This document shows positions 38,035 to 47,123 of a stretch of DNA of 64,000 bases, in pieces. The DNA comes from Clostridia bacterium. GTDB taxonomy: Bacteria; Bacillota; Clostridia; Oscillospirales; CAG-272. Positions within the stretch are counted from its first letter, which is position 1, and each line of letters starts with the position of its first letter. The DNA lies in NCBI GenBank assembly GCA_017533565.1, contig JAFXHU010000012.1, positions 62,001 through 126,000 on the forward strand, read 5' to 3'. The notes under the pieces are model-generated. The model was given only the letters and a program-made list of their open reading frames with translations. It searched no databases and was not told the DNA's origin. A program made the position numbers and the translations under genes.

Positions 38035-39528
38035 TTATACCTCGGGCTTCATAGTCGGAAACAGCAGCACATCTCTAATAGATGCGGAGTCGGTGAGGAG
38101 CATTACGAGTCTATCTACGCCGAAGCCAAGGCCGCCTGTCGGCGGGAGGCCGTATTCAAGGGCGGTTACGTAGTCGTAATCGACCTCCGCGTTACAGTTT
38201 GGCTCTTCCTTTCTCTTTGCCTCGACCTGGCGCTCAAAGCGCTCCTTCTGGTCGATGGGGTCGTTAAGCTCGGAGAATGCGTTGCCAAACTCGGTGCAGT
38301 TGATGAAATATTCAAATCTCTCGGTAAAGAGGGGATTTTCGGGCTTTCTCTTTGCGAGGGGGCTGTTTTCCACGGGGTAATCGTAAATAAAGGTGGGCTG
38401 AATAAGCTTGTCCTCTACGAAAGCGTCGAAAAGCTCCACGAGGACCGTGCCGCGAGTTGCGTTTTCGGGCACCTCAACGTGAAGGCGCTTTGCATCGGCG
38501 CGCGCATCCTCGTCGCTTGTCCATTCGTTGTAGTCAACGCCCGAATACTTTTTAACCGCCTCTACCATAGTAAGGCGCTCCCAGTGTGCCATATCAATCT
38601 CGTTACCCTGGTAGGTGATGGTGGTGCTTCCGCAAACCTCGGTGGCGAGCATCTTGTAAAGCTCCTCTACGAGGTCCATCATTCCGTAATAATCGGTAAA
38701 CGCCTGATAAAGCTCGATGGAGGTAAATTCGGGGTTATGCTTCGTATCCATACCCTCGTTTCTGAAAATTCTTCCTACCTCGTAAACCTTGTGCATACCT
38801 CCGACGATAAGACGCTTGAGGTAAAGCTCGGTTTCAACTCGCAGATACATATCAATATCAAGCGTGTTGTGGTGGGTTACGAAGGGGCGTGCGTTTGCTC
38901 CGATTTCAAGGGGGAGAAGTATAGGGGTATCAACCTCAAGAAATCCCTTTGAATCAAGGTAATTTCTTATAAGAGAGAGGATTTTGGAACGCTTTACGAA
39001 GGTATCCTTTACCTCGGGATTTACGATAAGGTCAACGTATCTTTGTCTGTACCTTTGCTCAAGGTTGGTAAGACCGTGGAACTTTTCGGGAAGGGGAAGG
39101 AGTGCCTTTGCAAGGAGGGTTATAGAGGTAGCGTGTACCGAAATCTCGCCCGTGCGGGTCCTGAAAAGGAAGCCCTCAACGCCGATAATGTCACCGACGT
39201 CCCATTTTTTAAAGCCTGCGTAAGCCTCCTCGCCAACGCCGTCGCGGGAAACGTAAAGCTGAATTTTACCCTCGCCGTCAAGGAGTCCCGCGAAGGATGC
39301 CTTTCCCATTATTCTCTTGCCGACCATTCTGCCCGCAACGCGCACGTTGATAGCCTCTCCCTCGCCGAGGGCTGCTTCCCTTGCATCGAACTCTGCCTTT
39401 GCCGCGGGTGCAGTGTGGGTTACGTCGTATTTTGTGACGGTAAACGGGTCACAGCCCGCCGCCTTTAGCCCCGCGAGCTTTTCACGCCTTACGGCAAACT
39501 CGTTGGTTGAATTTATTTGATTGTCCAT
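38035..39528 (-). CDS. lysS: Lysine-tRNA ligase (class II)
   Basis: 497 residues. The N-terminal OB-fold anticodon-binding domain includes VRVAGRMVGKRIMGKASFAGLLD; the catalytic core has motif 2 FRNEGMDTKHNPEFTSIELYQAF and motif 3 GLGFGVDRLVMLLTDSASIRDVLLFPTMKPE. It charges tRNA-Lys. It follows greA with a 117-bp gap in a probable cdaR-ctp-greA-lysS transcript. No T-box is visible. Its last 21 bp are duplicated downstream beside a 124-bp tandem repeat, so this end has been a duplication site. Confidence 0.97.
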   Translation of the reverse strand: MDNQINSTNEFAVRREKLAGLKAAGCDPFTVTKYDVTHTAPAAKAEFDAREAALGEGEAINVRVAGRMVGKRIMGKASFAGLLDGEGKIQLYVSRDGVGEEAYAGFKKWDVGDIIGVEGFLFRTRTGEISVHATSITLLAKALLPLPEKFHGLTNLEQRYRQRYVDLIVNPEVKDTFVKRSKILSLIRNYLDSKGFLEVDTPILLPLEIGANARPFVTHHNTLDIDMYLRVETELYLKRLIVGGMHKVYEVGRIFRNEGMDTKHNPEFTSIELYQAFTDYYGMMDLVEELYKMLATEVCGSTTITYQGNEIDMAHWERLTMVEAVKKYSGVDYNEWTSDEDARADAKRLHVEVPENATRGTVLVELFDAFVEDKLIQPTFIYDYPVENSPLAKRKPENPLFTERFEYFINCTEFGNAFSELNDPIDQKERFERQVEAKRKEEPNCNAEVDYDYVTALEYGLPPTGGLGFGVDRLVMLLTDSASIRDVLLFPTMKPEV

Positions 39529-39645
39529 TGTTTTCTCCGTTCTGCCGCGGTGCGGCGTTTTCTGTTGCTAATGGCTCGCGTAACAGCTTTTGCCCAAAAC
39601 GGGCGGGGCGTGTTAAATTATTGAACTATTTTTGTAAACAAAGGT

Positions 39646-40119
39646 TTACTTTGCTCTTGAAACGCTTCTTACCTGGAGGTGCTGTACTCTTGCACCCTCT
39701 ACGACAACCTCCTCGCCCTCGCGAGCGCCGAGAAGTGCCGCGCCGATGGGGGAGGAATCCGAAATTTTACCGTTTTTGGGGTCAGCCTCAAAAGAGCCGA
39801 CGATGTGGTAGGTAAGCTCGCAGCCGCGCTCCACGCTGTAAAGCACAACGATAGAGCCGATTGAAATTCTCGACTCGTCAATCTCGGAATCGTCAACGAT
39901 TTCCGCGTTGTTTATAAGGTCCTTAAGCTCAAGAATTCTTGCCGCGATGATTGCCTGCTCCTGCTTTGCGGCATCGTATTCGCTGTTTTCCGAAAGGTCG
40001 CCGAAGGCGCGCGCGGTGGAGATTTCCTTCTTATTCTCCTCCTTCTTTACCGTTTCAAGGTAGTTAAGCTCCTTGAGAAGGGCATCGTAGCCCGCCTGTG
40101 TATATTTTTTCTTTTCCAT
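39646..40119 (-). CDS. greA: Transcription elongation factor GreA
   Basis: 157 residues. The N-terminal coiled coil ends in the signature RAFGDLSENSEYDAAKQEQ, whose tip acidic residues enter the RNA polymerase channel to stimulate transcript cleavage; the C-terminal FKBP-like domain carries PIGAALLGAREGEEVVV. Full-length and intact. It lies 34 bp after the S41 protease gene and upstream of lysS, an order common in Bacillota (greA-lysS). Confidence 0.97.
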   Translation of the reverse strand: MEKKKYTQAGYDALLKELNYLETVKKEENKKEISTARAFGDLSENSEYDAAKQEQAIIAARILELKDLINNAEIVDDSEIDESRISIGSIVVLYSVERGCELTYHIVGSFEADPKNGKISDSSPIGAALLGAREGEEVVVEGARVQHLQVRSVSRAK

Positions 40120-40153
40120 TGCTCTTTTCTCCGTTTTCGTTTTATTTGTTATT

Positions 40154-41539
40154 TTATGCGCTCCTTGCGCTTAAAAGCTCTGTGATTTTTTCGATTGCGA
40201 CCTCAAGCTGCGTATCGGCTTTACCGTCGTTTGTTACGAAAAGGTGTTTTGGATTGTCCGCCTCCATAACTCCAACGCCATCGTAGTTGACGTCGCAGGG
40301 CGGGTTGTAATAGGCAAGCGTAAGCTTTATTCCCTCGCTGCCGTTTATCGGTATCGTGGATTGCATAACCCCCTTGCCGTAGGTTTGCTCGCCGACGATA
40401 TACACGTCGATAAGTCCCCATTCACCGAAATCGCGAAGCGCCGCGGTAAAAAGCTCTCCCGCAGACGCCGTGCCGCCGTTGCAAAGCACCGTCATCGGCA
40501 AATCGAGCGAATGCCCGTCGTCGGAGGTGTAAACCGTTGTGGAGTCCCTTCCGAGCGTATAGGAGGCAATTCGGTGTCCGTCGGGCACGACGTAATCTAT
40601 CATATCGACGACCGCCTCCAAAACTCCGCCGGGGTTTCCGCGCATATCAAAGATAAAGCCAACGGCTCCCGCCGCCTTAAGCTCGTCAACCGCGCTCTTA
40701 AACTGCTTCGGTGTGCTTTCCTTAAACTGTATGACCTGGACGTAGGCGATATTACCCTCTAACATCTCGGATAAAACGGTTACGTCGTCAAAAATCATTC
40801 GCGTTACCGTGTAGGTAAGCTCCTCTCCGTCGCGAAGCACGGTAATCTCTACCGTAGTGCCAACCTCGCCCGCAACGAGTGCGGTTGCCGCCTCTATTCC
40901 GACCTCGCTTACGCGGCTGCCGTCGATTGCAACGATAAGGTCACCCTTTTTTATGCCCGCAGCCTCCGCACCCGAGTCGGGAAGCACCGCCGTGATTTCC
41001 ATCGTGACCTCCTCGTAATTTACGGTAAGCATAACGCCGATACCGACCTTCGTTTCGTAGCCGGTCATATCGTTAAGAAATTCTCCGTATTCCGAGGTGT
41101 TGAAGTATGCGGCGTAGGGGTCGCCGATTGAAGCCACGAGGCATTTGAGCATAGCCGTCGTTGTCGCGCTCTTGTTGTCGCGCGGCACGATGTCGTAAAA
41201 GTTATCTATAAAGAGCAGTGCCGTATTTACCGTAAGCTCCTTTACCGAGGGGGTTTCCTTGTAATAATACTGCTCGATGACAAGCTCCACGTTTTTGATT
41301 TTCTGCCTGTTCACCGCAAAGCCGAGGTCGTAAAGGGCATCGGCTACCGAGGAATGCTCGCCCTCGTATTCCTCTATTCGCTTTAAGATTTCGTCCTTTT
41401 CAAGGCTTTCCCTTCGGAAGCTTCCCTGTCCGACGAAGAAGAAAATCGCTCCGACCGCGATTGCAATCGCGAGCGCTACCGAGGTGATAATTATCCAAAG
41501 CTGTGCTTCGCTGTCGTGCCGTTTGGTTTGGTTAATCAT
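40154..41539 (-). CDS. S41-family carboxy-terminal processing protease
   Basis: 461 residues. An N-terminal membrane segment (ITSVALAIAIAVGAIFFFVG) puts the enzyme outside the membrane. A PDZ domain spans about 165-245 (GIGVMLTVNYEEVTMEI, AGIKKGDLIVAIDG), followed by the S41 core with catalytic Ser 359 in GGTASAGELF and Lys 389 in QTYGKGVMQS. CtpA/CtpB-type enzymes trim C-termini of exported proteins and, in Bacillus, CtpB takes part in SpoIVFB activation; that role here is inference. Start behind AGAGGAACGAATA. A perfect 13-bp hairpin lies just upstream (41563-41592). Confidence 0.93.
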   Translation of the reverse strand: MINQTKRHDSEAQLWIIITSVALAIAIAVGAIFFFVGQGSFRRESLEKDEILKRIEEYEGEHSSVADALYDLGFAVNRQKIKNVELVIEQYYYKETPSVKELTVNTALLFIDNFYDIVPRDNKSATTTAMLKCLVASIGDPYAAYFNTSEYGEFLNDMTGYETKVGIGVMLTVNYEEVTMEITAVLPDSGAEAAGIKKGDLIVAIDGSRVSEVGIEAATALVAGEVGTTVEITVLRDGEELTYTVTRMIFDDVTVLSEMLEGNIAYVQVIQFKESTPKQFKSAVDELKAAGAVGFIFDMRGNPGGVLEAVVDMIDYVVPDGHRIASYTLGRDSTTVYTSDDGHSLDLPMTVLCNGGTASAGELFTAALRDFGEWGLIDVYIVGEQTYGKGVMQSTIPINGSEGIKLTLAYYNPPCDVNYDGVGVMEADNPKHLFVTNDGKADTQLEVAIEKITELLSARSA

Positions 41540-41562
41540 TATTCGTTCCTCTTTGTTGACAA

Positions 41563-41592
41563 CGTAACCCTGCGAACGGTCGCAGGGTTACG
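41563..41592 (-). other. Perfect 13-bp hairpin between cdaR-like gene and protease gene
   Basis: CGTAACCCTGCGA, a 4-nt loop, then TCGCAGGGTTACG. There is no T-run on the minus strand, so it is not a classical terminator. It may be a pause, processing or partial attenuation site. Confidence 0.7.
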
Positions 41593-41610
41593 CAAAATAT
41601 TCGGTTTATA

Positions 41611-42696
41611 TCAGAATTTGGTGGGCTTTGACACGAGGTACTTTTTAACCATAAGGGCAACCTTGAAGGTAACCGCGTGGTCAAACTCGCGAAGGTCAAG
41701 ACCCGTGAGCTTTCTTATCTTTTCAAGTCTGTAAACGAGGGTGTTTCTATGTACGAAAAGCTTTCTCGAGGTTTCCGAAACGTTGAGGTTGTTCTCAAAG
41801 AACGCCTGCACGGTCATAAGGGTTTCGCGGTCGAGGGATTCGAGCGAGCCCTTCTTGAACACCTCCTGAAGGAAGATTTCGCAAAGCGTGGTGGGAAGCT
41901 GGTAAATAAGACGTCCGATGCCGAGATTTTCGTATGACATAACGGGACGCTCGATATCGAATACCTTTCCGACCTCGAGGGCGATTCTCGCCTCCTTGTA
42001 CGCTCTTGCAAGGTCCTTCAGCTTTTCAACAACGGAGGAAATACCGATAAGGAGCTTTGCTCCGTACTCCGTGCTTGCGGTGCGGAGGATTGAAATTGCG
42101 TCCTTTTCAAGCTGCTCGGAGGTATATCCCTCCGCAACCTCCTTCACGATAACGATATCCTGCTCGGAGATGTTGATGACGTAATCTCTGTTCTTGTCGG
42201 TGACGATAGACTGGATAATTTCGTAGGGAGGAAGCTCGGTTGCTCCCTGGAACTTTACGACGATTACCGCGCGGCTGTCGTCGTTGTTGAAGTGAAGCTC
42301 GTTTGATTTGATGTAAATATCATTCGGGAGAATGTTATCGAGAATGATGTTCTTGATAAAGCTTCCCTTGTCGTATTTTTCGTCGTAGAGGCTCTTTATG
42401 CTTCCGAGAGATACCGCGAGCATTTGTGCGGTTTTGTCGGAGTCCCTGTCCGTTCCCTCCACGAACACGATGCAATCGTTTTTGCTTCCCGCGGCAAGAG
42501 TGCGGTAGGTGTATCCGTCAAGCACGAGCGAGGATTGAGAATATGCAAGCTCCTCTCTTACGCGCTGCTTGGATTCGCCGATTTTGCCCACCTCGGAGCA
42601 GGCAACGATTATTCCGTTTTCGTCGATAACGCCGACGGTGCGGCCGACAACCTCCTTCATCTGGTGGATAACTGTTTGGAATAAGCGGTTTGACAT
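41611..42696 (-). CDS. CdaR-family transcriptional regulator
   Basis: 361 residues. An N-terminal sugar-diacid-recognition-like domain (VIHQMKEVVGRTVGVIDENGIIVACS) is followed by a GGDEF-like/linker region and a C-terminal PucR-type HTH (VQAFFENNLNVSETSRKLFVHRNTLVYRLEKIRKLTGLDLREF). CdaR proteins respond to sugar diacids such as glucarate, which would fit the uronate-type genes elsewhere in the window, but targets are unknown. ATG 42696 is chosen (AAAGGAAAAACAGT upstream); the frame extends 34 codons further without a better start. Own promoter at 42909-42937. Confidence 0.88.
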   Translation of the reverse strand: MSNRLFQTVIHQMKEVVGRTVGVIDENGIIVACSEVGKIGESKQRVREELAYSQSSLVLDGYTYRTLAAGSKNDCIVFVEGTDRDSDKTAQMLAVSLGSIKSLYDEKYDKGSFIKNIILDNILPNDIYIKSNELHFNNDDSRAVIVVKFQGATELPPYEIIQSIVTDKNRDYVINISEQDIVIVKEVAEGYTSEQLEKDAISILRTASTEYGAKLLIGISSVVEKLKDLARAYKEARIALEVGKVFDIERPVMSYENLGIGRLIYQLPTTLCEIFLQEVFKKGSLESLDRETLMTVQAFFENNLNVSETSRKLFVHRNTLVYRLEKIRKLTGLDLREFDHAVTFKVALMVKKYLVSKPTKF

Positions 42697-42908
42697 ACTG
42701 TTTTTCCTTTCTTTCTCGCCCGAAATGGGTGCCGTATTGCAATGGGCATTTTCGTCCGTTCCCTTTAGTCCCTCCTGCACAAAAACAAACCAAACCACGC
42801 TTTTGTGGCTCGGTTTAGGACGTACAGCCTTGGATTTTTACGGGCGGTTATCCCGCAGGGCGCGTATAAAAAAATCTATGCCCCGCGCGGTTTGTTTATA
42901 CTGTCTAT

Positions 42909-42937
42909 ATTTTACATTATTTTTATGCGAATTTCAA
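42909..42937 (-). promoter_or_regulatory. Promoter of the CdaR-like gene
   Basis: On the minus strand, TTGAAA (42932-42937), 17-bp spacer, TAAAAT (42909-42914). The leader is about 205 nt (42697-42902) and holds nothing else I can name. Confidence 0.65.
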
Positions 42938-42969
42938 TAGTTTTTTCAAAAAAAATTACAAAATATACA

Positions 42970-43015
42970 AAAAAGACACAGTTTAATTGTTAAAAACAAC
43001 ATTTTGTGTCTTTTT
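42970..43015 (-). terminator. Terminator of the ribF-prmA-rsmE operon
   Basis: AAAAAGACACA and TGTGTCTTTTT arms around an AT-rich loop with a nested GTT/AAC stem. Confidence 0.7.
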
Positions 43016-43042
43016 CTTAATAAAAACGCTATAATTTCGGGC

Positions 43043-43777
43043 TTAAAGCTCTAAAAAACAGGATATTACGGAAAGGGCGTAGTCGGGTGCGGTTTCGCAA
43101 CGGAGTATTCTCGGGCCGAGGGTTACGCATTTTGCGCCCTCCCTTACGATAGCCTCCGCCTCCTTTTCGGAAAAGCCGCCCTCCGCACCGACGATAACCG
43201 CAATATCGGAGGTGTCCGCCGCATTCTCTATTGCAAAGCGAATGGTGGTTGCGCTTTCCTTTTCATAGCAAAAGAGGGTAAGCGTGTGACGCTTGATTTC
43301 GGAGAGCATTGCACCGAAGCCTATCGGCGTGTCAACGGTGGGTAATACCCCTCTGCCGCACTGCTTTGCCGCCTCGTCGGCTATGCGACGGAGTCTTGCG
43401 GTTTGCTTTTCCGCCTTTTCGGGGGCGGGGCGCTTTATGCACCTTTCCGACTCGAACGGCACTATTCGGTGCGCGCCAAGCTCCACCGCCTTTTGCACCA
43501 CGGTTTCAAGCTTGTCGCCCTTCGGATAAGCCATATAAAGGGTTATGCGATGCTTTGGCTCTGCCTTGCTTTTTGCCTCCGAAAGAATTTCGGCGTCGCA
43601 CTGCTCGTCGCGGATTTTCAAAAGCCGACAGGAGTATTCCGTGCCGCCCCCGTCGCAAACCGTGACCTCGTCACCCACCGCCATTCGCAGCGAGCGCGCT
43701 ATATGACGGGCGTCGTCGCCCGATATTGTTATCCCGCCGTCGGCAATAGCCGTCGGCTCTACGAAAAATCTTGGCAT
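43043..43777 (-). CDS. rsmE: 16S rRNA (uracil-1498-N3)-methyltransferase RsmE
   Basis: 244 residues. N-terminal PUA-like domain (HIARSLRMAVGDEVTVCDGGG), then a SPOUT domain with the knot signatures VGAEGGFSEKEAEAIV and LGPRILRCETAPDYALSVI. It methylates U1498 in the decoding region of the small ribosomal subunit. It lies directly after prmA, an almost universal pairing, and ends the ribF-prmA-rsmE unit. Confidence 0.96.
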   Translation of the reverse strand: MPRFFVEPTAIADGGITISGDDARHIARSLRMAVGDEVTVCDGGGTEYSCRLLKIRDEQCDAEILSEAKSKAEPKHRITLYMAYPKGDKLETVVQKAVELGAHRIVPFESERCIKRPAPEKAEKQTARLRRIADEAAKQCGRGVLPTVDTPIGFGAMLSEIKRHTLTLFCYEKESATTIRFAIENAADTSDIAVIVGAEGGFSEKEAEAIVREGAKCVTLGPRILRCETAPDYALSVISCFLEL

Positions 43778-43834
43778 AGCTTTGTCCTTTTTGGGGATTA
43801 AGTGTTTTTGTATATGGTATGGAGGGCGTTCGCC

Positions 43835-44746
43835 TTATTTCACCATTAAAGCGACCCAGTCGTTTTCCTTTTCCTCTCGGACGACGGTGAAGCCGAGGGA
43901 GGCTACACAGGCGCGGACCTCGTCTGCGCGCTCGTTGATTATGCCCGAGAGAATAAGGGGGCAGCCGTCCTTTAAATACCTTTTGATGTCGGGCATCATA
44001 CGGATGATTATGTCGGCGACTATATTCGCCACGCAAAGGTCGTACTTGCCGCCCGAAAGGTCAACTCCGCGAAGAAGGTCGGACACTCCGACGGTTATAT
44101 TGGTACAGCCGTCGCGCTCGGCATTTTCCCTCGCAACCTTTACGGCAACGGGGTCGATGTCGTATGCGTTACAGGATGCCGCCCCGAGCTTTGACGCGCA
44201 AATGGATAGAATGCCCGAGCCTGTGCCGACGTCAAGCACGCGCTCGCCGCCAACGACTACGTCCTGCATAATCCGCATTACGAGGCGGGTCGTTTCGTGA
44301 GTGCCCGTGCCGAATGCCATTCCGGGGTCCATTTTTATGATAACCTCGCCGTCCTTTGCGTCGTATTCCTCCCACGCGGGCACGATTGTCACCCGCCCGA
44401 GGGGAATGGGCTTGTAATATTGCTTCCAGCTTTCCGACCAGTCGTCCTCGTTCATACCCTCGCACTCGATTGTGTTTTCTATACCGAGCGCGGCAAGGCG
44501 CTCCACGATATAAGCGCGGTATTCGCCGAGATTTTTCTCCTCGGGCACGAAAAGCGAAACCCTTACCGTGTCGCGGTCTGCGTTCAAAATCGTTTCCTCA
44601 ACAAGCTCGCCGTACATTCCGTTAAGCGAAAAGTCCGAATAATCCTCTATCATAAGGCCGTTGTCGAGCATACTCATTACCGAGGTAATGGTGTCAAGGT
44701 CGCGTGTTTTTCCGATAACGGTAAGCCTCGTCCAATTTCCTGACAT
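43835..44746 (-). CDS. prmA: Ribosomal protein L11 methyltransferase PrmA
   Basis: 303 residues. N-terminal substrate domain, then a class-I methyltransferase core with DPGMAFGTGTHETTRL, motif I VLDVGTGSGILSICASKLG, acidic post-I YDIDPVAV and the motif IV region VANIVADIIIRM. It trimethylates ribosomal protein L11. The ATG at 44746 has GGAGATATTT; an in-frame ATG four codons upstream is less well placed. It lies 57 bp from rsmE. Confidence 0.96.
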   Translation of the reverse strand: MSGNWTRLTVIGKTRDLDTITSVMSMLDNGLMIEDYSDFSLNGMYGELVEETILNADRDTVRVSLFVPEEKNLGEYRAYIVERLAALGIENTIECEGMNEDDWSESWKQYYKPIPLGRVTIVPAWEEYDAKDGEVIIKMDPGMAFGTGTHETTRLVMRIMQDVVVGGERVLDVGTGSGILSICASKLGAASCNAYDIDPVAVKVARENAERDGCTNITVGVSDLLRGVDLSGGKYDLCVANIVADIIIRMMPDIKRYLKDGCPLILSGIINERADEVRACVASLGFTVVREEKENDWVALMVK

Positions 44747-44814
44747 AAATATCTCCAATCCGCCGTCGGCACTCGCCGGGGCTGTTTTTTACTGCTTTAT
44801 CCAAGGTCCGCGCT

Positions 44815-45729
44815 TTACAGGTATTTTGCCGCGATAAGCGCGGCTTTTTCTGCGTCGCGGTCGATTTGCTCCTTTAGCTTTTCGGGGGAGGGGAATACCG
44901 CCTCGTCGCGAAGCCGTGCGATAAACTCGATTCTAACCCTCTTTCCGTAAACCGTTTGGCAAAAGTCGAGAAGCATTGTTTCAAGATGCTCCTCCCTCGG
45001 TGCAAAGGTCGGACAAACTCCGATGTTGGTTACACCGACGAGCCTACGCTCTCCGAGCGTGACAACCGTGGCGTAAACTCCGCGCGGGAGAGGGAGTCCC
45101 TCCGCCCTTTCGGTGTTAAGGGTGGGAAAGCCGAAGCTGCTTCCGATACCCCTTCCGCGTATTACGGTTGAATTGACGAAATACGGCTCGCCGAGCATTC
45201 TCGTCGCAAGCTCGCATTCTCCGCGCGAAAGAGCTTCTCTTATCGCCGTGGTGGAAAGGGTCACGCCGTCCAGCCTCTCCTCCTCCAAAACGACCGTTTC
45301 GCCTCCGAGCTGCGACATAAGACGGACGAGGTCGTTAATATCTCCCGCCGCTCTTTTGCCGAAGCGAAAGTTGTATCCCGCAACCGCAAGGCGCACGTTA
45401 AGCCCCTCCCAAAGATGCGAAAGCACAAACTGCTCGGGCGTGGCGGAGCAAAGCGCGTCGAAATCGGCAAGTATAATATAATCGGTGTTAAATTCGGCAA
45501 GGATTTCAAGCTTTTCCTCCGTGCCGTAAAGCCTTACGGCTCCGCTTTTAAGACCCGCGCTCTCCGACGGAAAGGTGAATATCGCGGTTTTAAGTCCTCT
45601 TTGCTCTGCCTCGGACTTCATTCTCTCAATCAGCCGACGGTGTCCGACGTGCGCGCCGTCGAAAAAGCCGAGGGCTACCGCAAGCCTTGGCAAAGCCGTT
45701 TTTTCGCTCGGGTATCCGATTATTTGCAT
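44815..45729 (-). CDS. ribF: Bifunctional riboflavin kinase/FMN adenylyltransferase
   Basis: 304 residues from the ATG at 45729 (AAAGGGGCGG upstream). The N-terminal nucleotidyltransferase domain shows ALGFFDGAHVGHRRLIE, GYNFRFGKRAAGD and STTAIREAL; the C-terminal kinase domain shows GRGIGSSFGFPTLN, LPRGVYATVV and VTNIGVCPTF. It makes FMN and FAD from riboflavin. The frame is open 97 codons further upstream, but that part is not family-like and lies beyond the promoter at 45760-45788. No FMN riboswitch is visible. Confidence 0.96.
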   Translation of the reverse strand: MQIIGYPSEKTALPRLAVALGFFDGAHVGHRRLIERMKSEAEQRGLKTAIFTFPSESAGLKSGAVRLYGTEEKLEILAEFNTDYIILADFDALCSATPEQFVLSHLWEGLNVRLAVAGYNFRFGKRAAGDINDLVRLMSQLGGETVVLEEERLDGVTLSTTAIREALSRGECELATRMLGEPYFVNSTVIRGRGIGSSFGFPTLNTERAEGLPLPRGVYATVVTLGERRLVGVTNIGVCPTFAPREEHLETMLLDFCQTVYGKRVRIEFIARLRDEAVFPSPEKLKEQIDRDAEKAALIAAKYL

Positions 45730-45759
45730 AAAGCCGCCCCTTTCCTCGTTTTCCTTATT

Positions 45760-45788
45760 ATTATACAATAGGCGCGCGCGAATGTCAA
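45760..45788 (-). promoter_or_regulatory. Promoter of ribF-prmA-rsmE
   Basis: On the minus strand, TTGACA (45783-45788), 17-bp spacer, TATAAT (45760-45765): perfect consensus, 30 bp from the ribF start. Confidence 0.9.
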
Positions 45789-45910
45789 TCTCGTTTGAAA
45801 TAAAAGCCGACGTCGGTAAAATTAAAACCGTCCCGTTGGGATTAAACCCGCCCCGCCCGATATTGCCTTTCGGTGCAGTGGCGGAAAAAATCCTTTTCTC
45901 CGAGGTCGGC

Positions 45911-45943
45911 AAAAAAATCCCCGCGCGGATTTGCCGCGCGGGG
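45911..45943 (-). terminator. Terminator of the sugar kinase gene
   Basis: Minus-strand stem CCCCGCGCGG/CCGCGCGGGG followed by ATTTTTTT. Confidence 0.9.
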
Positions 45944-45958
45944 TGAAACGAAAACGAA

Positions 45959-46978
45959 TTATCTTTGAACTCTGCCCGAGCCGTCGCCGCCCGCAAGCTT
46001 TTCAACCTCGGCAACGCCAACGCGGTTGTAGTCGCCCTCTACCGAGTGCTTAAGCGCGGATGCCGCTACCGCAAACTCGATTGCCGACTGCGTATCCTTT
46101 CCGGTAAGGAGCGCGTAGATAAGACCGCCGCCAAAGGAGTCGCCGCCGCCAACGCGGTCAACGATGTGAAGGTGATAGGACTTTGAGAAGCAGTAGCTTT
46201 CGCCGTCGTAGAGCATACCCGCCCAATCGTTGTCGGATGCGGAAATGGAGGAGCGAAGGGTGATTGCAACCTTTTCAAAGCCGAATTTGTCGGCAAGCTG
46301 CTTTGCAACAGACTTATAGCCCTCGTGATTAAGCTTTCCGCCGTAGATGTCGGTGCCCTCTGCCTCGATGCCGAAAACGTCCTTTGCATCCTCCTCGTTG
46401 GAAATGCAAACGTCAACGTACTGACAAAGGTCGGTCATAGCCTCTCTTGCCTCCGCACGGGTCCAAAGCTTTCCGCGGTAGTTAAGGTCGCAGGAGATTT
46501 TTACGCCGCGAGCCTTCGCCGCCTTACAAGCCTGTCTGCAGATTTCGACGAGGTTTTTGCCAAGCGCGGGAGTAATTCCCGTAAAGTGAAACCAATCCGC
46601 ACCCTCAAAGATTTCGTCCCAGTTAAAGTCGGAGGGGTCCGCCATCTGGATTGCGGAGTAGGCACGGTCGTAAATGCAAACCGAGCCGCGCTGGGAAGCT
46701 CCCTTTTCAAGATAGTAAATACCGACTCTCTCGCCGCCGCGAACAATTTTGGAGGTATCTACGCCAAAGTAGCGAAGGGAATTTACCGCCGCCTGACCGA
46801 TTGCGTGCTTGGGAAGCTTGGTAACGTAAACGCTGTCAACGCCGTAGTTTGCGAGGGATACCGCAACGTTTGCCTCGCCGCCGCCAAAGGTAGCCTGCAT
46901 CTGGTCGTTCTGGAAGAAGCGGTAGTAGCCGTTGGGTGCAAGTCGGAGCATAAGCTCGCCAAAGGTAACAACTCTCAT
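45959..46978 (-). CDS. kdgK: PfkB-family sugar kinase (2-keto-3-deoxygluconate kinase-like)
   Basis: 339 residues of the ribokinase fold. Substrate-side motif FGGGEANVAVSLANYG near the N-terminus, then ISCDLNYRGKLW and the ATP/anion-hole motif DRVGGGDSFGGGLIYALL with the catalytic Asp. The opening VVTFGELMLRLAPNGYYRF and HFTGITPAL follow KDG kinases. KDG-6-phosphate formation is the usual final kinase step for uronates released by lyases such as the heparinase-like enzyme at 17 kb. Monocistronic. Substrate remains inference. Confidence 0.85.
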   Translation of the reverse strand: MRVVTFGELMLRLAPNGYYRFFQNDQMQATFGGGEANVAVSLANYGVDSVYVTKLPKHAIGQAAVNSLRYFGVDTSKIVRGGERVGIYYLEKGASQRGSVCIYDRAYSAIQMADPSDFNWDEIFEGADWFHFTGITPALGKNLVEICRQACKAAKARGVKISCDLNYRGKLWTRAEAREAMTDLCQYVDVCISNEEDAKDVFGIEAEGTDIYGGKLNHEGYKSVAKQLADKFGFEKVAITLRSSISASDNDWAGMLYDGESYCFSKSYHLHIVDRVGGGDSFGGGLIYALLTGKDTQSAIEFAVAASALKHSVEGDYNRVGVAEVEKLAGGDGSGRVQR

Positions 46979-47074
46979 TTTAAAAAATCCTTTCGGTTTA
47001 TAATAATTTTTCGGTGTAAATCATACCGTTTATTAGCCGTGCGGTGCGACGGGTATGCGCGTCAGGCTCCGCCG

Positions 47075-47103
47075 ATATTATTTTAGCATACGCGATATGT
47101 AAA
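47075..47103 (-). promoter_or_regulatory. Promoter of the sugar kinase gene
   Basis: On the minus strand, TTTACA (47098-47103), 17-bp spacer, TAATAT (47075-47080). Confidence 0.6.
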
Positions 47104-47123
47104 ATCAAGTGGATTTAAAAAAA

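Noticed and set aside
45730..45910. FMN riboswitch upstream of ribF
   Set aside because: The promoter lies 30 bp from the start, leaving no room for an aptamer, and no conserved RFN boxes are visible.
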